Shown here: positions 9,915 through 20,638 of the stretch, in pieces
Numbering within the stretch: position 1 is the stretch's first letter
Layout: each line of letters starts with the position of its first letter
Assembly (NCBI RefSeq): GCF_028649435.1
Contig: NZ_JAQSIN010000001.1
DNA length: 64,000 nucleotides
Direction: 5' to 3' (one strand)
Source of the DNA: Curvibacter microcysteis
Lineage (GTDB): Bacteria; Pseudomonadota; Gammaproteobacteria; Burkholderiales; Burkholderiaceae_C
Notes under the pieces: generated by a model
The model's database searches: none
Seen by the model: the letters and a program-made list of their open reading frames with translations, nothing else
What the model was told of the DNA's origin: nothing
Made by a program: the position numbers and the translations under genes

Positions 9915-11558
9915 TCAGCCCTCGCGCTGCGGGCCGGCACGCCCGTCTTCCACGACAAAGCGGGCCAGCGGGCGCAGCGCGCTGTCGGCGCGGCCAGGCT
10001 GGTCCACCGCCATCAGCGTGGTCTGCCAGCGCTGCGGGTTCAGCTCCACCAGGGCGTAGCCGCGCTGCTCGGGGTTGGCCAGCAGCACATGGGGGTTGTT
10101 CTTTTGCAGGGCCTGGGCCCGCTCCAAGGTGGCGCCGGAGTGCGAGCTGATCGAGGTGCCACAGAACTCGCTGGCCAGCACCGGGCTGTCGGGGCGGTCC
10201 GGGTCGGCGTGCACGCGGCAGACGTAGTTCTGGTGGATGTCGCCGCCAATCAACACCGTGTTGCGCGGTGGCGTGGCCTGCAGGCTGTGCAGCAGGCGCT
10301 GGCGCGCGCCGGGGTAGCCATCCCAGGGGTCGGTGGGCGTGGGTTCGTCGGCCTGGGCCGCCGCGCTGGCGCCACCATAGTGGCGCGGTGAAAAAAGGGT
10401 TTGCTGGGCCAGCACGGTCCAGCGCGGGCCGCCGGGGCGGCTGTCTTGCGCCAGGCCCTGGGCCAGCCATTGTTCCTGGGCCGCGCCCAGCAGGCTGCGG
10501 CTGGGGTCGCGCAGCTCGGCGCAGCGGCTGGGGCGCACCGTGCCGGCGCTGCTCTCGCTGGGGTTGCGGCAGGCCTGCACGGCGCGGTACTGGCGGTCGT
10601 CCAGCACATGAAAGCGCGCCAGGCGGCCAAACGCGTGGCGCTGGTACAGGCGCAGCGCATCGGCCTGGTTCAGGCCTTGCAGGCCCTGCACCAGCACCGA
10701 GGCGGGCAGGGGCATGTTCTCGTAAAACGCTTGGTAGGCGGCGGCGCGCTGGGCCATAAATTCGGCGCTGGCGCCCTCGCGGCCTTGCAGGCCGGCGTAG
10801 TCGTTCTCGACCTCGTGGTCGTCCCAGGTCAGCAGCCAGGGGCAGGCGGCGTGGGCGGCTTGCAGGTCGGGGTCGCTTTTGTGCAGGGCGTAGCGGTCGC
10901 GGTAGTCGGCCAGGCTGACGGCGCGGCGCAGCTCATGCACGCGGTGGATGGGCGTGGTGGCCTGGGGCGCCAGGCCGCTGCGCGGCGAGGCGTATTCGTA
11001 GATGTAATCGCCCAAAAAGACCACCAGGTCCAGTGACTGGGCGGCGGCATGGCGCCAGGCCGCGTAGTAGCCGTGCTCCCAGCGCTGGCAGGAGGCGAAG
11101 GCCAGGCGCAGCCGGCCCGCCGGGCTGTCGGGCGCGGGCAGGGTGCGGGTGCGGCCCACGGGGCTGACGGCATCGCCCACCATGAAGCGGTAGTGGAACC
11201 AGCGGTCGGCGGGCAGGCCTTGCAACTCGACATGCACTGCGTGGCCAAGGGCCTGCTGGGTTTCGGTCTGGCCGCGCTGCACGATGCGTTGAAAGCCCTC
11301 GTCCTCGGCCAGCTCCCAGCGCACGGTGTGCACGCGCGGGTCCAGCGGGTCGACCACGGCCAGCCGGGTCCAAAGCACCACGCCCTGGTGGCTGGGCGTG
11401 CCACTGGCCACGCCCAAGGCAAAGGGCAGGTCGACCAGGCCTGGTGCGCTGCGCGGGTGGGCCCCGGCTTGCCAGGCTTGCAAAGAGGCGCTGGCCAGCA
11501 AGGCCTGCAGCCAATGGCGCCGGCTCAGGCGGTGGGCTGGGTCAGGCCGCCACGACAC
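9915..11558 (-). CDS. phoD: PhoD-type alkaline phosphatase / phosphodiesterase
   Basis: 547 residues. It has a twin-arginine-type leader (RLSRRHWLQALLASASLQAW), an N-terminal beta domain (LPFALGVASGTPSHQGVVLW) and a metallophosphatase domain with CQRWEHGYYAAW, DLVVFLGDYIYEY, LLTWDDHEVENDY and LIGGDIHQN. These are the metal-binding blocks of the PhoD family, which hydrolyses phosphomonoesters or diesters outside the cytoplasm using Ca/Fe. Its 5' end overlaps the 3' end of the diguanylate cyclase gene by 17 bases, so the two are co-transcribed and perhaps translationally coupled. No Pho box was identified. Confidence 0.9.
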   Translation of the reverse strand: MSWRPDPAHRLSRRHWLQALLASASLQAWQAGAHPRSAPGLVDLPFALGVASGTPSHQGVVLWTRLAVVDPLDPRVHTVRWELAEDEGFQRIVQRGQTETQQALGHAVHVELQGLPADRWFHYRFMVGDAVSPVGRTRTLPAPDSPAGRLRLAFASCQRWEHGYYAAWRHAAAQSLDLVVFLGDYIYEYASPRSGLAPQATTPIHRVHELRRAVSLADYRDRYALHKSDPDLQAAHAACPWLLTWDDHEVENDYAGLQGREGASAEFMAQRAAAYQAFYENMPLPASVLVQGLQGLNQADALRLYQRHAFGRLARFHVLDDRQYRAVQACRNPSESSAGTVRPSRCAELRDPSRSLLGAAQEQWLAQGLAQDSRPGGPRWTVLAQQTLFSPRHYGGASAAAQADEPTPTDPWDGYPGARQRLLHSLQATPPRNTVLIGGDIHQNYVCRVHADPDRPDSPVLASEFCGTSISSHSGATLERAQALQKNNPHVLLANPEQRGYALVELNPQRWQTTLMAVDQPGRADSALRPLARFVVEDGRAGPQREG

Positions 11559-13065
11559 GGTTCTTGCCCGAGCGCTTGGCCAGGTACATGGCCTGGTCGG
11601 CGCGTTTGATGGCTTCGGCCGTGTCTTCCTCGGCCCCGACCTGGGCGACCCCGGCGCTGAAGGTGATCAGCACTTTTTCGTTGTCTTTGAGGAAGTACTT
11701 CTTGGTCAACTCGCGCTGCAGGCGCTTCATCACCTCCACACCCTTGTCCTGGTCGGTGTCGGGCAGCACCACCAAAAACTCCTCGCCGCCGTAGCGGGCC
11801 AGGCTGTCTTGCGGGCGGATGGCGCTGCGCGCGACCTGCACCAGGTGCAGCAGCGCGGCGTCGCCGGTGTCGTGGCCCAGGGTGTCGTTGAGCTTTTTGA
11901 AGTTGTCCAGGTCCAGCAAGGCCACGCACATGGGCGTGTCCTGGCGCCGGGCGCGGGCGATCTCGCGCTTCAGGGTTTCGTCCAGGCCTTTGCGGTTCAG
12001 GGCGCCGGTCAGCGGGTCGTGGCGGGCTTGGGAGCTGGCGCGGTCCAGCTCTTCTTGCATGCGACGCAAGGCAGCGTCGGCCTGCTCGGTGCGTTCGCGC
12101 ATTTCGCGCAGCTCGTCGCGCATGTGCAGGGTGTCAATCGACATGGAGCGCGTGGCCTGGATGGCTTCTTGCAGCACCGGGGTGATGTCGGCCAGGGTTT
12201 CGGCGCTTTCCAGTTGGCGCGCGCAGTGCTCGATGGTGCCCTGGTAGCTGCCGCTGTGCTCTGTCATGGTGGACAGCCTGTCGATGAAGGCCGCCAGCAT
12301 CTGCTTCATCTCGTCCTGCGCTTCCATGGCGCGGGCTTTGGCTTCGGACTGCTTGAAGATCACGTCCTTGAGGCGCGCCTGAACGTCGTCCAGGCGGCGC
12401 AAGGTCAGCGGCGGGGTGCTGGCGCTGACCAGGGCGTCGATCTGGCCCTTGAGCCAGCGGTCGTCCACCGCCAGTTCACCGATGTTGGTGAACAGCAGGT
12501 GCAGCAAGGCCAGCAGCGTGCTCTTGATGGCGAGCTGGTCTTCCGAAGCAAAAGACAGGCGAAAGCTCAGGTTGCCCAGCATCAGCTTCAGGGTGGCGGC
12601 TTCGGCTGCGGGCTGGCGCGCGTAGTGCATCAGCTGCTCGGCCTGTTGCTGCAGGCGGGGGTCGTCGGCACCCACCATGGGCAGGATGTTTTCCACCAGG
12701 CGGGCAATTTGCTCGCGCAGCTCGGCCATCAGGTCTTCACTGATGGCGGTTTTATCTTGAATGTGGGCCGGTGTGGCGACCAGGGGTTGGGTCGCCAGGC
12801 CGACCAAGGCGGCTTGCACGCCCACCCAGCTGCGCTGGGTGACGGCGGTATCGAACTGGGCCAGCAGGCGCTGCTGGGCCGGGGTTTGGCCAGGCAGCAC
12901 CCGGCCGATGCCGCGCAGGGCTTCTTCCGGGAAGTTCACCACGTGGCGGGTGCCTGCCACTTCGTGGAACAGGGCCTGGTAGTTGTCAGGCGAAGGGATC
13001 AGCTTGCGCAGGGAAAGCTGCTTGAGCGTTTCCTTGGCGATGTCATAGGGCGAACGGTCAGCCAT
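11542..13065 (-). CDS. cytoplasmic diguanylate cyclase (GGDEF)
   Basis: 507 residues from the ATG at 13065; an in-frame TTG at 13083 is an alternative start, and neither has a clear ribosome site. There is no membrane segment. The N-terminal 330 residues are mostly helical (opening DIAKETLKQLSLRKLIPSPD) and end in a coiled coil (LREMRERTEQADAALRRMQE) leading into a GGDEF domain. The active motif is GGEEF at 426-430, and an I-site RPQD lies five residues before it. It makes cyclic di-GMP, and the input signal is unknown. It is the first gene of a two-gene unit with phoD and is the second cyclase within 7 kb. Confidence 0.9.
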   Translation of the reverse strand: MADRSPYDIAKETLKQLSLRKLIPSPDNYQALFHEVAGTRHVVNFPEEALRGIGRVLPGQTPAQQRLLAQFDTAVTQRSWVGVQAALVGLATQPLVATPAHIQDKTAISEDLMAELREQIARLVENILPMVGADDPRLQQQAEQLMHYARQPAAEAATLKLMLGNLSFRLSFASEDQLAIKSTLLALLHLLFTNIGELAVDDRWLKGQIDALVSASTPPLTLRRLDDVQARLKDVIFKQSEAKARAMEAQDEMKQMLAAFIDRLSTMTEHSGSYQGTIEHCARQLESAETLADITPVLQEAIQATRSMSIDTLHMRDELREMRERTEQADAALRRMQEELDRASSQARHDPLTGALNRKGLDETLKREIARARRQDTPMCVALLDLDNFKKLNDTLGHDTGDAALLHLVQVARSAIRPQDSLARYGGEEFLVVLPDTDQDKGVEVMKRLQRELTKKYFLKDNEKVLITFSAGVAQVGAEEDTAEAIKRADQAMYLAKRSGKNRVVAA

Positions 13066-13233
13066 GAGGGGAGTTTTGTGCAATGCGCCAAAAAGAGACG
13101 ACAGGATAACGCCCTACCGTTCATCCCGGGCCGGTTTTGTGCGCGCGGGCGCTTGAGGTGGCCGGGGGCCGGCTGGTGGCGTGGCGCGGGCCCACTCGGC
13201 GCGGGCCTCTTGGCCAGGCGCGACAATCGAAGG

Positions 13234-13380
13234 ATGAGCGCTATTTTTTCCGCAGAGACCGCGCCTGACGCGCCCGGTGCCCAGGCCGATACCGCCCGGT
13301 ACTGGGCCTACCGGCTGGCCGCCTGGGCCTTGTTGAACCTGGGTGAAGACGCGGCCAGCCTGGCCTTTTTGTTCTGCTGA
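13234..13380 (+). CDS. small hypothetical protein, 48 residues
   Basis: A short plus-strand ORF between two minus-strand genes. The ATG has AAGG four bases upstream. The protein is Ala-rich with a hydrophobic C-terminal half (YWAYRLAAWALLNLGEDAAS) that could be a short membrane or amphipathic helix, and it ends in Cys. I do not recognise a family. It could be chance coding in GC-rich DNA, but it is the only frame in the 330-base gap between the cyclase and the dehydratase that has a plausible ribosome site. Confidence 0.3.
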   Translation: MSAIFSAETAPDAPGAQADTARYWAYRLAAWALLNLGEDAASLAFLFC

Positions 13381-13411
13381 GCCCGCAGGGGCCCGCCACG
13401 GCGCCGCGGCG

Positions 13412-15448
<2,037 letters not shown>

Positions 15449-15541
15449 AGGGCTTGCAACGAGCCGGCCGGCCTGAACAGGCCGCCCAGTGGTTCCCAGC
15501 GCTCGGGGCCGCCGGGGTGGCCCCAGGTCAGCGGACGGTGT

Positions 15542-16102
15542 TCAGTGGGTGACGCCCTCGCGGCGCAGCACCTTGATCACGGTGAGCCACAGGATCCGGA
15601 TGTCAAACGCCAGCGACTGGCGCTGCAGGTATTCGACGTCGAATGCCACTTTTTGCGCGATGGCCAGCTCGTCTCGCCCATTGACCTGGGCCCAGCCGGT
15701 GAGGCCTGGCAGCAGGTCGTTGACGCCGTGCTGCTCGCGCAGGGCGATCAAGTCTTGTTGGTTGAACAGGGCGGGGCGTGGGCCGACCAGGCTCATGTCG
15801 CCTATGAGGATGCTCCAGAGCTGGGGCATCTCGTCCAGGCTGGAGCGGCGCAAAAAGGAGCCAATCGGGGTCAGGTGGCTGTCGGGGTTGCTCAGCAAAT
15901 GGGTGGCCACGGCGGGCGTGCCCACGCGCATGCTGCGGAATTTGGGCATGCGGAAGATGCGCTGGTGCCGGCCCACGCGGTCGGACCAGTACAGCGCCGG
16001 GCCCGCCGAGCTCAGTCGCACGGCCAAGGCCACCAGGGCGATGGGCAGCAGCAGCAGGGCCAGGGCGATCAGGGCCAGGGTCAGGTCAAACAAGCGCTTC
16101 AT
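15542..16102 (-). CDS. initiating phosphoglycosyltransferase (PglC/WcaJ C-terminal type)
   Basis: 186 residues from ATG 16102 (MKRLFDL, the family's standard opening); a GTG at 16132 would add ten unconserved residues. One hydrophobic re-entrant helix (about 8-30) is followed by the sugar-transferase domain with KFRSMRVG, SLDEMPQLWSIL and MSLVGPRPAL, which carry the catalytic Asp-Glu pair. It transfers a sugar-1-phosphate onto undecaprenyl phosphate, starting each repeat unit. It is the short form without the multi-spanning N-terminus of WbaP. Neighbours suggest UDP-QuiNAc, UDP-FucNAc or a 4-amino derivative as donor. Confidence 0.9.
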   Translation of the reverse strand: MKRLFDLTLALIALALLLLPIALVALAVRLSSAGPALYWSDRVGRHQRIFRMPKFRSMRVGTPAVATHLLSNPDSHLTPIGSFLRRSSLDEMPQLWSILIGDMSLVGPRPALFNQQDLIALREQHGVNDLLPGLTGWAQVNGRDELAIAQKVAFDVEYLQRQSLAFDIRILWLTVIKVLRREGVTH

Positions 16103-16141
16103 AGAACAACTTTGGAACAGGGGCAGGGCCACGGCAGGCCA

Positions 16142-17101
16142 TCATGATCGGGTCCGCTGGCGCAGGGCCTCGGCCGCCAGGCGCAGGCCTTGGTCCACCG
16201 ACACGGGCGGGCGCCAGCCCAGGCGCTGGCAGGTGGGGGTGATGTCGAGTTGCAGCGAGCCGCTCAGGCGCTGCATGGCGGCCCCGCGACCCAGCCCTGC
16301 GGCGGCCAGTCTCAGCCAAAGCACCGGCACGGGCCAGAGCTGGGCTGGGCGGCCCAGGGCCTGGCCCAGGCGGCGCAGCAAGTCCTGGGTGCTGAGGTCT
16401 TCGCCATCGCTGACCAAAAAGGTCTGGCCGGCGGCGGCGGGGTGGTCCAGGCAGACGCAGAGCAGGTCGACCAAGTTACCCAGGGCCACCAGGCTGCGCC
16501 GGTTGTCGCGCACCCGGCCCAGCGGCAGGGGGCGGCCTCGTGCCAGCCAGCGCATCAGCGCCGCAAAGTTGGCCTGCACCCCCGGGCCATAGACCAGGGG
16601 CGGGCGCACGATGACCACAGCCATGCCGGTGGCCTGGGCGATGGCGTGCAGGCCTTGTTCGGCCTCCCATTTGGACAGGCCGTAGGCGTCTTGGGGCGCG
16701 GGCGTGTCGCTGGCGCGGAAGGGCTGGCCGGGCGCGGTGGCTTCGCCATGCACCTTGACCGAGCTGACAAACACAAAGCGACGCACCCCGGCGGCGGCAG
16801 CTTGTCGGGCCAGGGCCAGGGTGCCTTCGACATTGGCGCGACGGAACTCGGCCAAGGGGTCGGCTGCGGTGTCGTGCATCACATGCACGCGGGCGGCGGT
16901 GTGAACCACTTGTTCGACGCCGGCCAGGGCGGCGCGCCAGTCATTGTCCGGGCCCAGGTCGGGCATGGCGACCCAGTCGGTGGGGCCGGCGGGTGTTGGG
17001 GGGCGTCGGCGCGACACGGCGCGCACGGCGCGGCCGTCTTGGGCCAGGCGGGCGAGCAGGGCCTGGCCCACAAAGCCAGTGGCACCGGTGAGCAAGATCA
17101 T
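16142..17101 (-). CDS. SDR sugar-nucleotide reductase/epimerase (WbpV/WbjF-like)
   Basis: 319 residues of an extended short-chain dehydrogenase: the NAD(P) motif GATGFVGQ at the N-terminus, the catalytic Ser in FVFVSSVKVHG, and YGLSKWEAE as YxxxK. Position between a WbuB-type transferase and the initiating transferase, next to a WbpM-type dehydratase, fits a C4 ketoreductase making UDP-D-FucNAc or UDP-D-QuiNAc from the WbpM product. A 4-epimerase acting on lipid-linked GlcNAc (Gnu-like) is the alternative. Its start overlaps the end of the upstream glycosyltransferase by 4 bases. Confidence 0.82.
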   Translation of the reverse strand: MILLTGATGFVGQALLARLAQDGRAVRAVSRRRPPTPAGPTDWVAMPDLGPDNDWRAALAGVEQVVHTAARVHVMHDTAADPLAEFRRANVEGTLALARQAAAAGVRRFVFVSSVKVHGEATAPGQPFRASDTPAPQDAYGLSKWEAEQGLHAIAQATGMAVVIVRPPLVYGPGVQANFAALMRWLARGRPLPLGRVRDNRRSLVALGNLVDLLCVCLDHPAAAGQTFLVSDGEDLSTQDLLRRLGQALGRPAQLWPVPVLWLRLAAAGLGRGAAMQRLSGSLQLDITPTCQRLGWRPPVSVDQGLRLAAEALRQRTRS

Positions 17102-18342
17102 GGTGAGGGGGCTCGGGCGGTGGGCCCAGCCAGGGTTTGGAGCGCTTGCTCCAGTTGGTCGATGAGTTTGACGCGGTCAAAGCGCTCGGCGGTCAAGCGC
17201 TGACCGGCCTGGCCCATGGCCTGGCGCTGCGCCAAGGGCAGGGCGGCCAGCTGTTGGGCGGCGGCGGCCAGGCCCGCGGCGTCACCGGCGGCGCAGGCCA
17301 GGCCCACGCCGGTGCTGCGCACCAGCTCGGCGCCTTCGCCGTCCAGCATGGCCAGCACGGGCCGGCCCGCGGCCAGGTAGGCCTGCAGCTTGGCGGGCAC
17401 AGTCATGGCAAAAATCGGGTCGCGCTTGAGGCTGACCAGCAGGGCGTCGGCCTGCATGAAGAAGGACGGCATGCGCTCGGATGGGAAGCGTCCCAGCATC
17501 TGCACGCAGTCGTTCAAACCCAGGCGTTGGACCTCGTCACGGATCCAGCCGCCCATGCGGCCGTCGCCCAGGATGACCCAGCGGATGGCCGCGCCGGCCT
17601 GGCGTGCTTGCTGGGCGGCGGCCAGCACGGCAGGGAAGTCCTGCGCCTCGCCCAGGTTGCCAGCAAACAGCACGGTGAAGACGCCAGGCGCCGCGGGCAG
17701 TTCGGGCGCGGGCACCAGATCGGCTTCGCTGGGCCAGGGATCGGACCAGTTGGGGAAGTAGCGGACGTCCTGTTCGGGCCGGGTGTACTGCCGGATCGAG
17801 GGGATGAAGCTTTGCGACGACGCCAGCAGCAGGTCACAACGCCGGTAGATGAAGCGCACCAACTGGCCCACGCCGCGCAGCAGGGTGGGCGAGCGCAGCA
17901 CGCCCACGGCCGCCAGGGTTTCGGGCCACAGGTCCAGCACCCAGAAGGCCAGCGGTGTTTTCTTGAGGGCGCGCTGCAGCACGGCGGGCAGGCCCACGGT
18001 GACGGGCGAGGGCTCGAACACCAGCTGGGCGTCAAACTGGCGACCGCGCAGCTTCCAGGCGCCGACCAGCGAGGCCGACAGCGCAAAGCTGATGAAGTTG
18101 AGGAACAGGCGCGGCCCACCCCGACCGCGCGGCAGCAGGGGCACGCGCACCAGCTCGGCGCCGGCGTAGTGCTGGAAGTCCTGCGGCTGCTGGCGGTAGG
18201 CTTCGAAGACCTGGCCGTCAGGGTAGTTGGGCCAGCCGGTCAGCACCGTGACCTGGTGGCCGCGCGCGACCAGCTCGGCGCACAGGTCGTTGATGCGGAA
18301 GTTCTCTGGCCAGAAGTACTGGCTGACGATCAAAAGGCGCAT
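17098..18342 (-). CDS. wbuB: family 4 glycosyltransferase, WbuB-like (probable L-FucNAc transferase)
   Basis: 414 residues of GT-B fold. It opens with MRLLIVSQYFWPENFRINDL and TVLTGWPNYPDG, which are hallmarks of the WbuB/WcaI group; the middle has FWVLDLWPETL, and the C-terminal donor half has FAGNLGEAQD and later the acidic QAYLAAGRPVLAMLDGEGAE. WbuB homologues regularly follow fnlA-fnlB-fnlC and are assigned as L-FucNAc transferases, and this gene is next in the same operon. The acceptor is unknown. It overlaps the downstream SDR gene by 4 bases. Confidence 0.87.
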   Translation of the reverse strand: MRLLIVSQYFWPENFRINDLCAELVARGHQVTVLTGWPNYPDGQVFEAYRQQPQDFQHYAGAELVRVPLLPRGRGGPRLFLNFISFALSASLVGAWKLRGRQFDAQLVFEPSPVTVGLPAVLQRALKKTPLAFWVLDLWPETLAAVGVLRSPTLLRGVGQLVRFIYRRCDLLLASSQSFIPSIRQYTRPEQDVRYFPNWSDPWPSEADLVPAPELPAAPGVFTVLFAGNLGEAQDFPAVLAAAQQARQAGAAIRWVILGDGRMGGWIRDEVQRLGLNDCVQMLGRFPSERMPSFFMQADALLVSLKRDPIFAMTVPAKLQAYLAAGRPVLAMLDGEGAELVRSTGVGLACAAGDAAGLAAAAQQLAALPLAQRQAMGQAGQRLTAERFDRVKLIDQLEQALQTLAGPTARAPSP

Positions 18343-18365
18343 GTCGCGGGCGGGGCCGATGGGGC

Positions 18366-19514
18366 TCAGGCGCCAGGCTTGCGCCAGACCTTGCGGTTCA
18401 CGAAGTCGGTGTAGCTCTGGACGATGCGCAGCACCTTGTCTGAGACGTTGTCCACCAGGTAGTCGGCCACCGGGTGCAGCAGGCGCTGCGCGCCGCGCGG
18501 CTGGTCTTGCAGGATGTGCAGGCCTTGCAGCACGCGCTCCACGCTCAGGCCGACCATCATGACCGAGGCCTCTTCAAAACCTTCAGGGCGCTCGTGCGCT
18601 TCGCGCAGGTTGAGCGCCGGGAAGTTGAGCAGCGAGGACTCTTCGGTGATGGTGCCGCTGTCGGACAGCACGCAGCGCGCGTCCTGCTGCAGGCGCACGT
18701 AGTCGAAGTAGCCAAAGGGCTTGCAGAACTGCACCAAGGCATGGGCTTGCAGGCCGGCTTCTTCCATGCGCTTGCGGGTGCGCGGGTGGGTCGAGACGAT
18801 GATGGGCAGGCCATGCGTTTCGGCCACGGCGTTGAGGATGTCGAACAGGCGGCGCAGGTGGTCGGGCGAGTCCACGTTCTCTTCGCGGTGCGCGCTGACC
18901 ACAAAGTACTGGCCCACTTGCAGGCCCAGGGCCTGGTGCACGCGCGAGGCGGCGATGCCCGGGGCGTAGTGGGTGAGCACCTCGTGAATGGGGCTGCCGG
19001 TCTTGATCACCATGTCGGGTGGCAGGCCTTCGCGCAGCAGGTAGTCGCGGCCGATGCTGCTGTAGGGCATGTTGATGTCGGCGGTGTGGTCGACGATGCG
19101 GCGGTTGATCTCCTCGGGCACCCGCATGTCGAAGCAGCGGTTGCCTGCCTCCATGTGGAAAGTGGGGATCTTGCGGCGCTTGGCGGGCAGCACCGCCATG
19201 CAGCTGTTGGTGTCGCCCAGCACCAGGAGGGCGTCGGGCTGCACCTCGGCCAGCACGGTGTCGACCGCGATGATCACGCGGCCAATGGTCTCGGCGCCGG
19301 TGGCGCCTGCCGCGTTCAGGAAGTGGTCGGGCGCGCGGATGCCCAGGTCGTCAAAAAAGACCTGGTTGAGTTCGTAGTCGTAGTTCTGGCCGGTGTGCAC
19401 CAGGATGTGTTCGCAGTACTGGTCCAGGCGCGCCATCACCCGCGCCAGGCGGATGATTTCGGGCCGGGTGCCGACCACGGTCATGACTTTGAGTTTCTTC
19501 ATGGGGGCGTTCAT
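18366..19514 (-). CDS. fnlC: FnlC/WbjD/CapG-type UDP-HexNAc 2-epimerase
   Basis: 382 residues of the WecB-like 2-epimerase fold (VVGTRPEIIRLARVMARLD, HMEAGNRCFDMRVPEEINRR, LSDSGTITEESSLL). The MEAGNRCFD form, rather than VEAGLRT, is typical of the FnlC branch. In the L-FucNAc pathway this enzyme does the last step, C2 epimerization of UDP-N-acetyl-L-pneumosamine to UDP-L-FucNAc. It follows fnlB by 14 bases. Start ATG 19514 is kept; MKKLKV at 19502 is a possible alternative. Confidence 0.93.
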   Translation of the reverse strand: MNAPMKKLKVMTVVGTRPEIIRLARVMARLDQYCEHILVHTGQNYDYELNQVFFDDLGIRAPDHFLNAAGATGAETIGRVIIAVDTVLAEVQPDALLVLGDTNSCMAVLPAKRRKIPTFHMEAGNRCFDMRVPEEINRRIVDHTADINMPYSSIGRDYLLREGLPPDMVIKTGSPIHEVLTHYAPGIAASRVHQALGLQVGQYFVVSAHREENVDSPDHLRRLFDILNAVAETHGLPIIVSTHPRTRKRMEEAGLQAHALVQFCKPFGYFDYVRLQQDARCVLSDSGTITEESSLLNFPALNLREAHERPEGFEEASVMMVGLSVERVLQGLHILQDQPRGAQRLLHPVADYLVDNVSDKVLRIVQSYTDFVNRKVWRKPGA

Positions 19515-19528
19515 TCAAGGCAGGGGGC

Positions 19529-20635
19529 TCAGACCGGCTGGGCCAGGGTGTCGGGGCGTTCGCGGTCAAAAATCTCGTTGGCCCACAGCATGACCAGCAG
19601 CTCGGTGTCGCCGATGTTGGTGATGTCGTGGGTCCAGCCGGGCACGGTTTCGACCACCTGGGGCTGCTCGCCCGAGGTGATGATTTCGTACCTTTCCTGC
19701 GTCAGCATGTGGCGAAAGCCAAAGCGGGCCTGGCCCTTGATGACCAGAAACTTCTCGGTCTTGCTGTGGTGGTAGTGGCCGCCGCGGGTCACCCCCGGGT
19801 GGGCGGTGAAGTAGGAGAACTGGCCCGCGTCGGGGGTCTTGAGCATTTCGACAAACACGCCGCGCGCGTCGCCGTGGCGCGGCAGGTCGTAGGCAAAGCG
19901 ATCGGGGGGCAGGTAGCTGACATAGGTGGCGTAGAGCGCACGCGTCAGGCCGGTGCCCACGCGTTCACTGACCAGGCTGCTGCGCACGTTCTTGAAGGCC
20001 TCCAGCTGTGCGGCCAGCTCGCCCAGGCTGATGCGGTACTCGGGCGCCACGGTGCCCCAGTGCAGGCCGGGCTCGGGCTGGGCCAGGGCGCGCAGGAACT
20101 CACTGACCAAGTCGTCGATGTAGACCAGGCGCAGCACCGTGCTGGGGTCGTTGATCTGCACCGGCTCGTCGCGGGCGATGCGGTGGGCAAAGGTGGCGAC
20201 CACCGAGTTGTAGCTGGGGCGGCACCATTTGCCGAACACGCCTGGCAAGCGGTAGATGCGCACTGGTACGCCCTGGGTCTGGCTGAGGGTGGTGACGGCC
20301 TCTTCGGCCACGCGCTTGCTGTGGCCGTAGGGGTTGTCCAGCTCGGCTTGGCTGGACGAGGCCAGCAGCAGCGGGATGGGGCGGCCGGCCTGGGCCAGGG
20401 CGGCACACAGCGCTTCGGTGAGGCCGGCGTTGACGCGCATGAACTCGGCGGGATCGGCTGGGCGGTTTTCCCCGGCCAGGTGGACCACGGCATCGCACTG
20501 GGCGACGCGCTCGGCCAGGTCTTGCAGGCTGTCGCCACGGTCGAAGCGCAGCACCTCGTGGCCGGGCTGCTCTTGCAGCCGCAGCGTGAGGTTTTTGCCA
20601 ATGAAGCCTTGCGAGCCGGTGACCAGAACACGCAT
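19529..20635 (-). CDS. fnlB: FnlB/WbjC/CapF bifunctional reductase-epimerase
   Basis: 368 residues in two parts. An N-terminal SDR domain (VLVTGSQGFIGKNLTLRLQE, CDAVVHLAGENRP, NPYGHSKRVAEEA) is fused to a C-terminal cupin (about 250-365, with RGGHYHHSKTEKFLVIKGQA and the metal-binding HYHHSKTEKF block). CapF enzymes use the cupin for C3 epimerization and the SDR for C4 reduction, giving UDP-N-acetyl-L-pneumosamine. It is the second gene of the fnlABC set, 3 bases after fnlA. Confidence 0.95.
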   Translation of the reverse strand: MRVLVTGSQGFIGKNLTLRLQEQPGHEVLRFDRGDSLQDLAERVAQCDAVVHLAGENRPADPAEFMRVNAGLTEALCAALAQAGRPIPLLLASSSQAELDNPYGHSKRVAEEAVTTLSQTQGVPVRIYRLPGVFGKWCRPSYNSVVATFAHRIARDEPVQINDPSTVLRLVYIDDLVSEFLRALAQPEPGLHWGTVAPEYRISLGELAAQLEAFKNVRSSLVSERVGTGLTRALYATYVSYLPPDRFAYDLPRHGDARGVFVEMLKTPDAGQFSYFTAHPGVTRGGHYHHSKTEKFLVIKGQARFGFRHMLTQERYEIITSGEQPQVVETVPGWTHDITNIGDTELLVMLWANEIFDRERPDTLAQPV

Positions 20636-20638
20636 GGC

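Noticed and set aside
15505..15524. GGGGCC/GGCCCC hairpin between wbpM and the initiating transferase gene
   Set aside because: No T run on either strand, and GC-rich hairpins are common here by chance.
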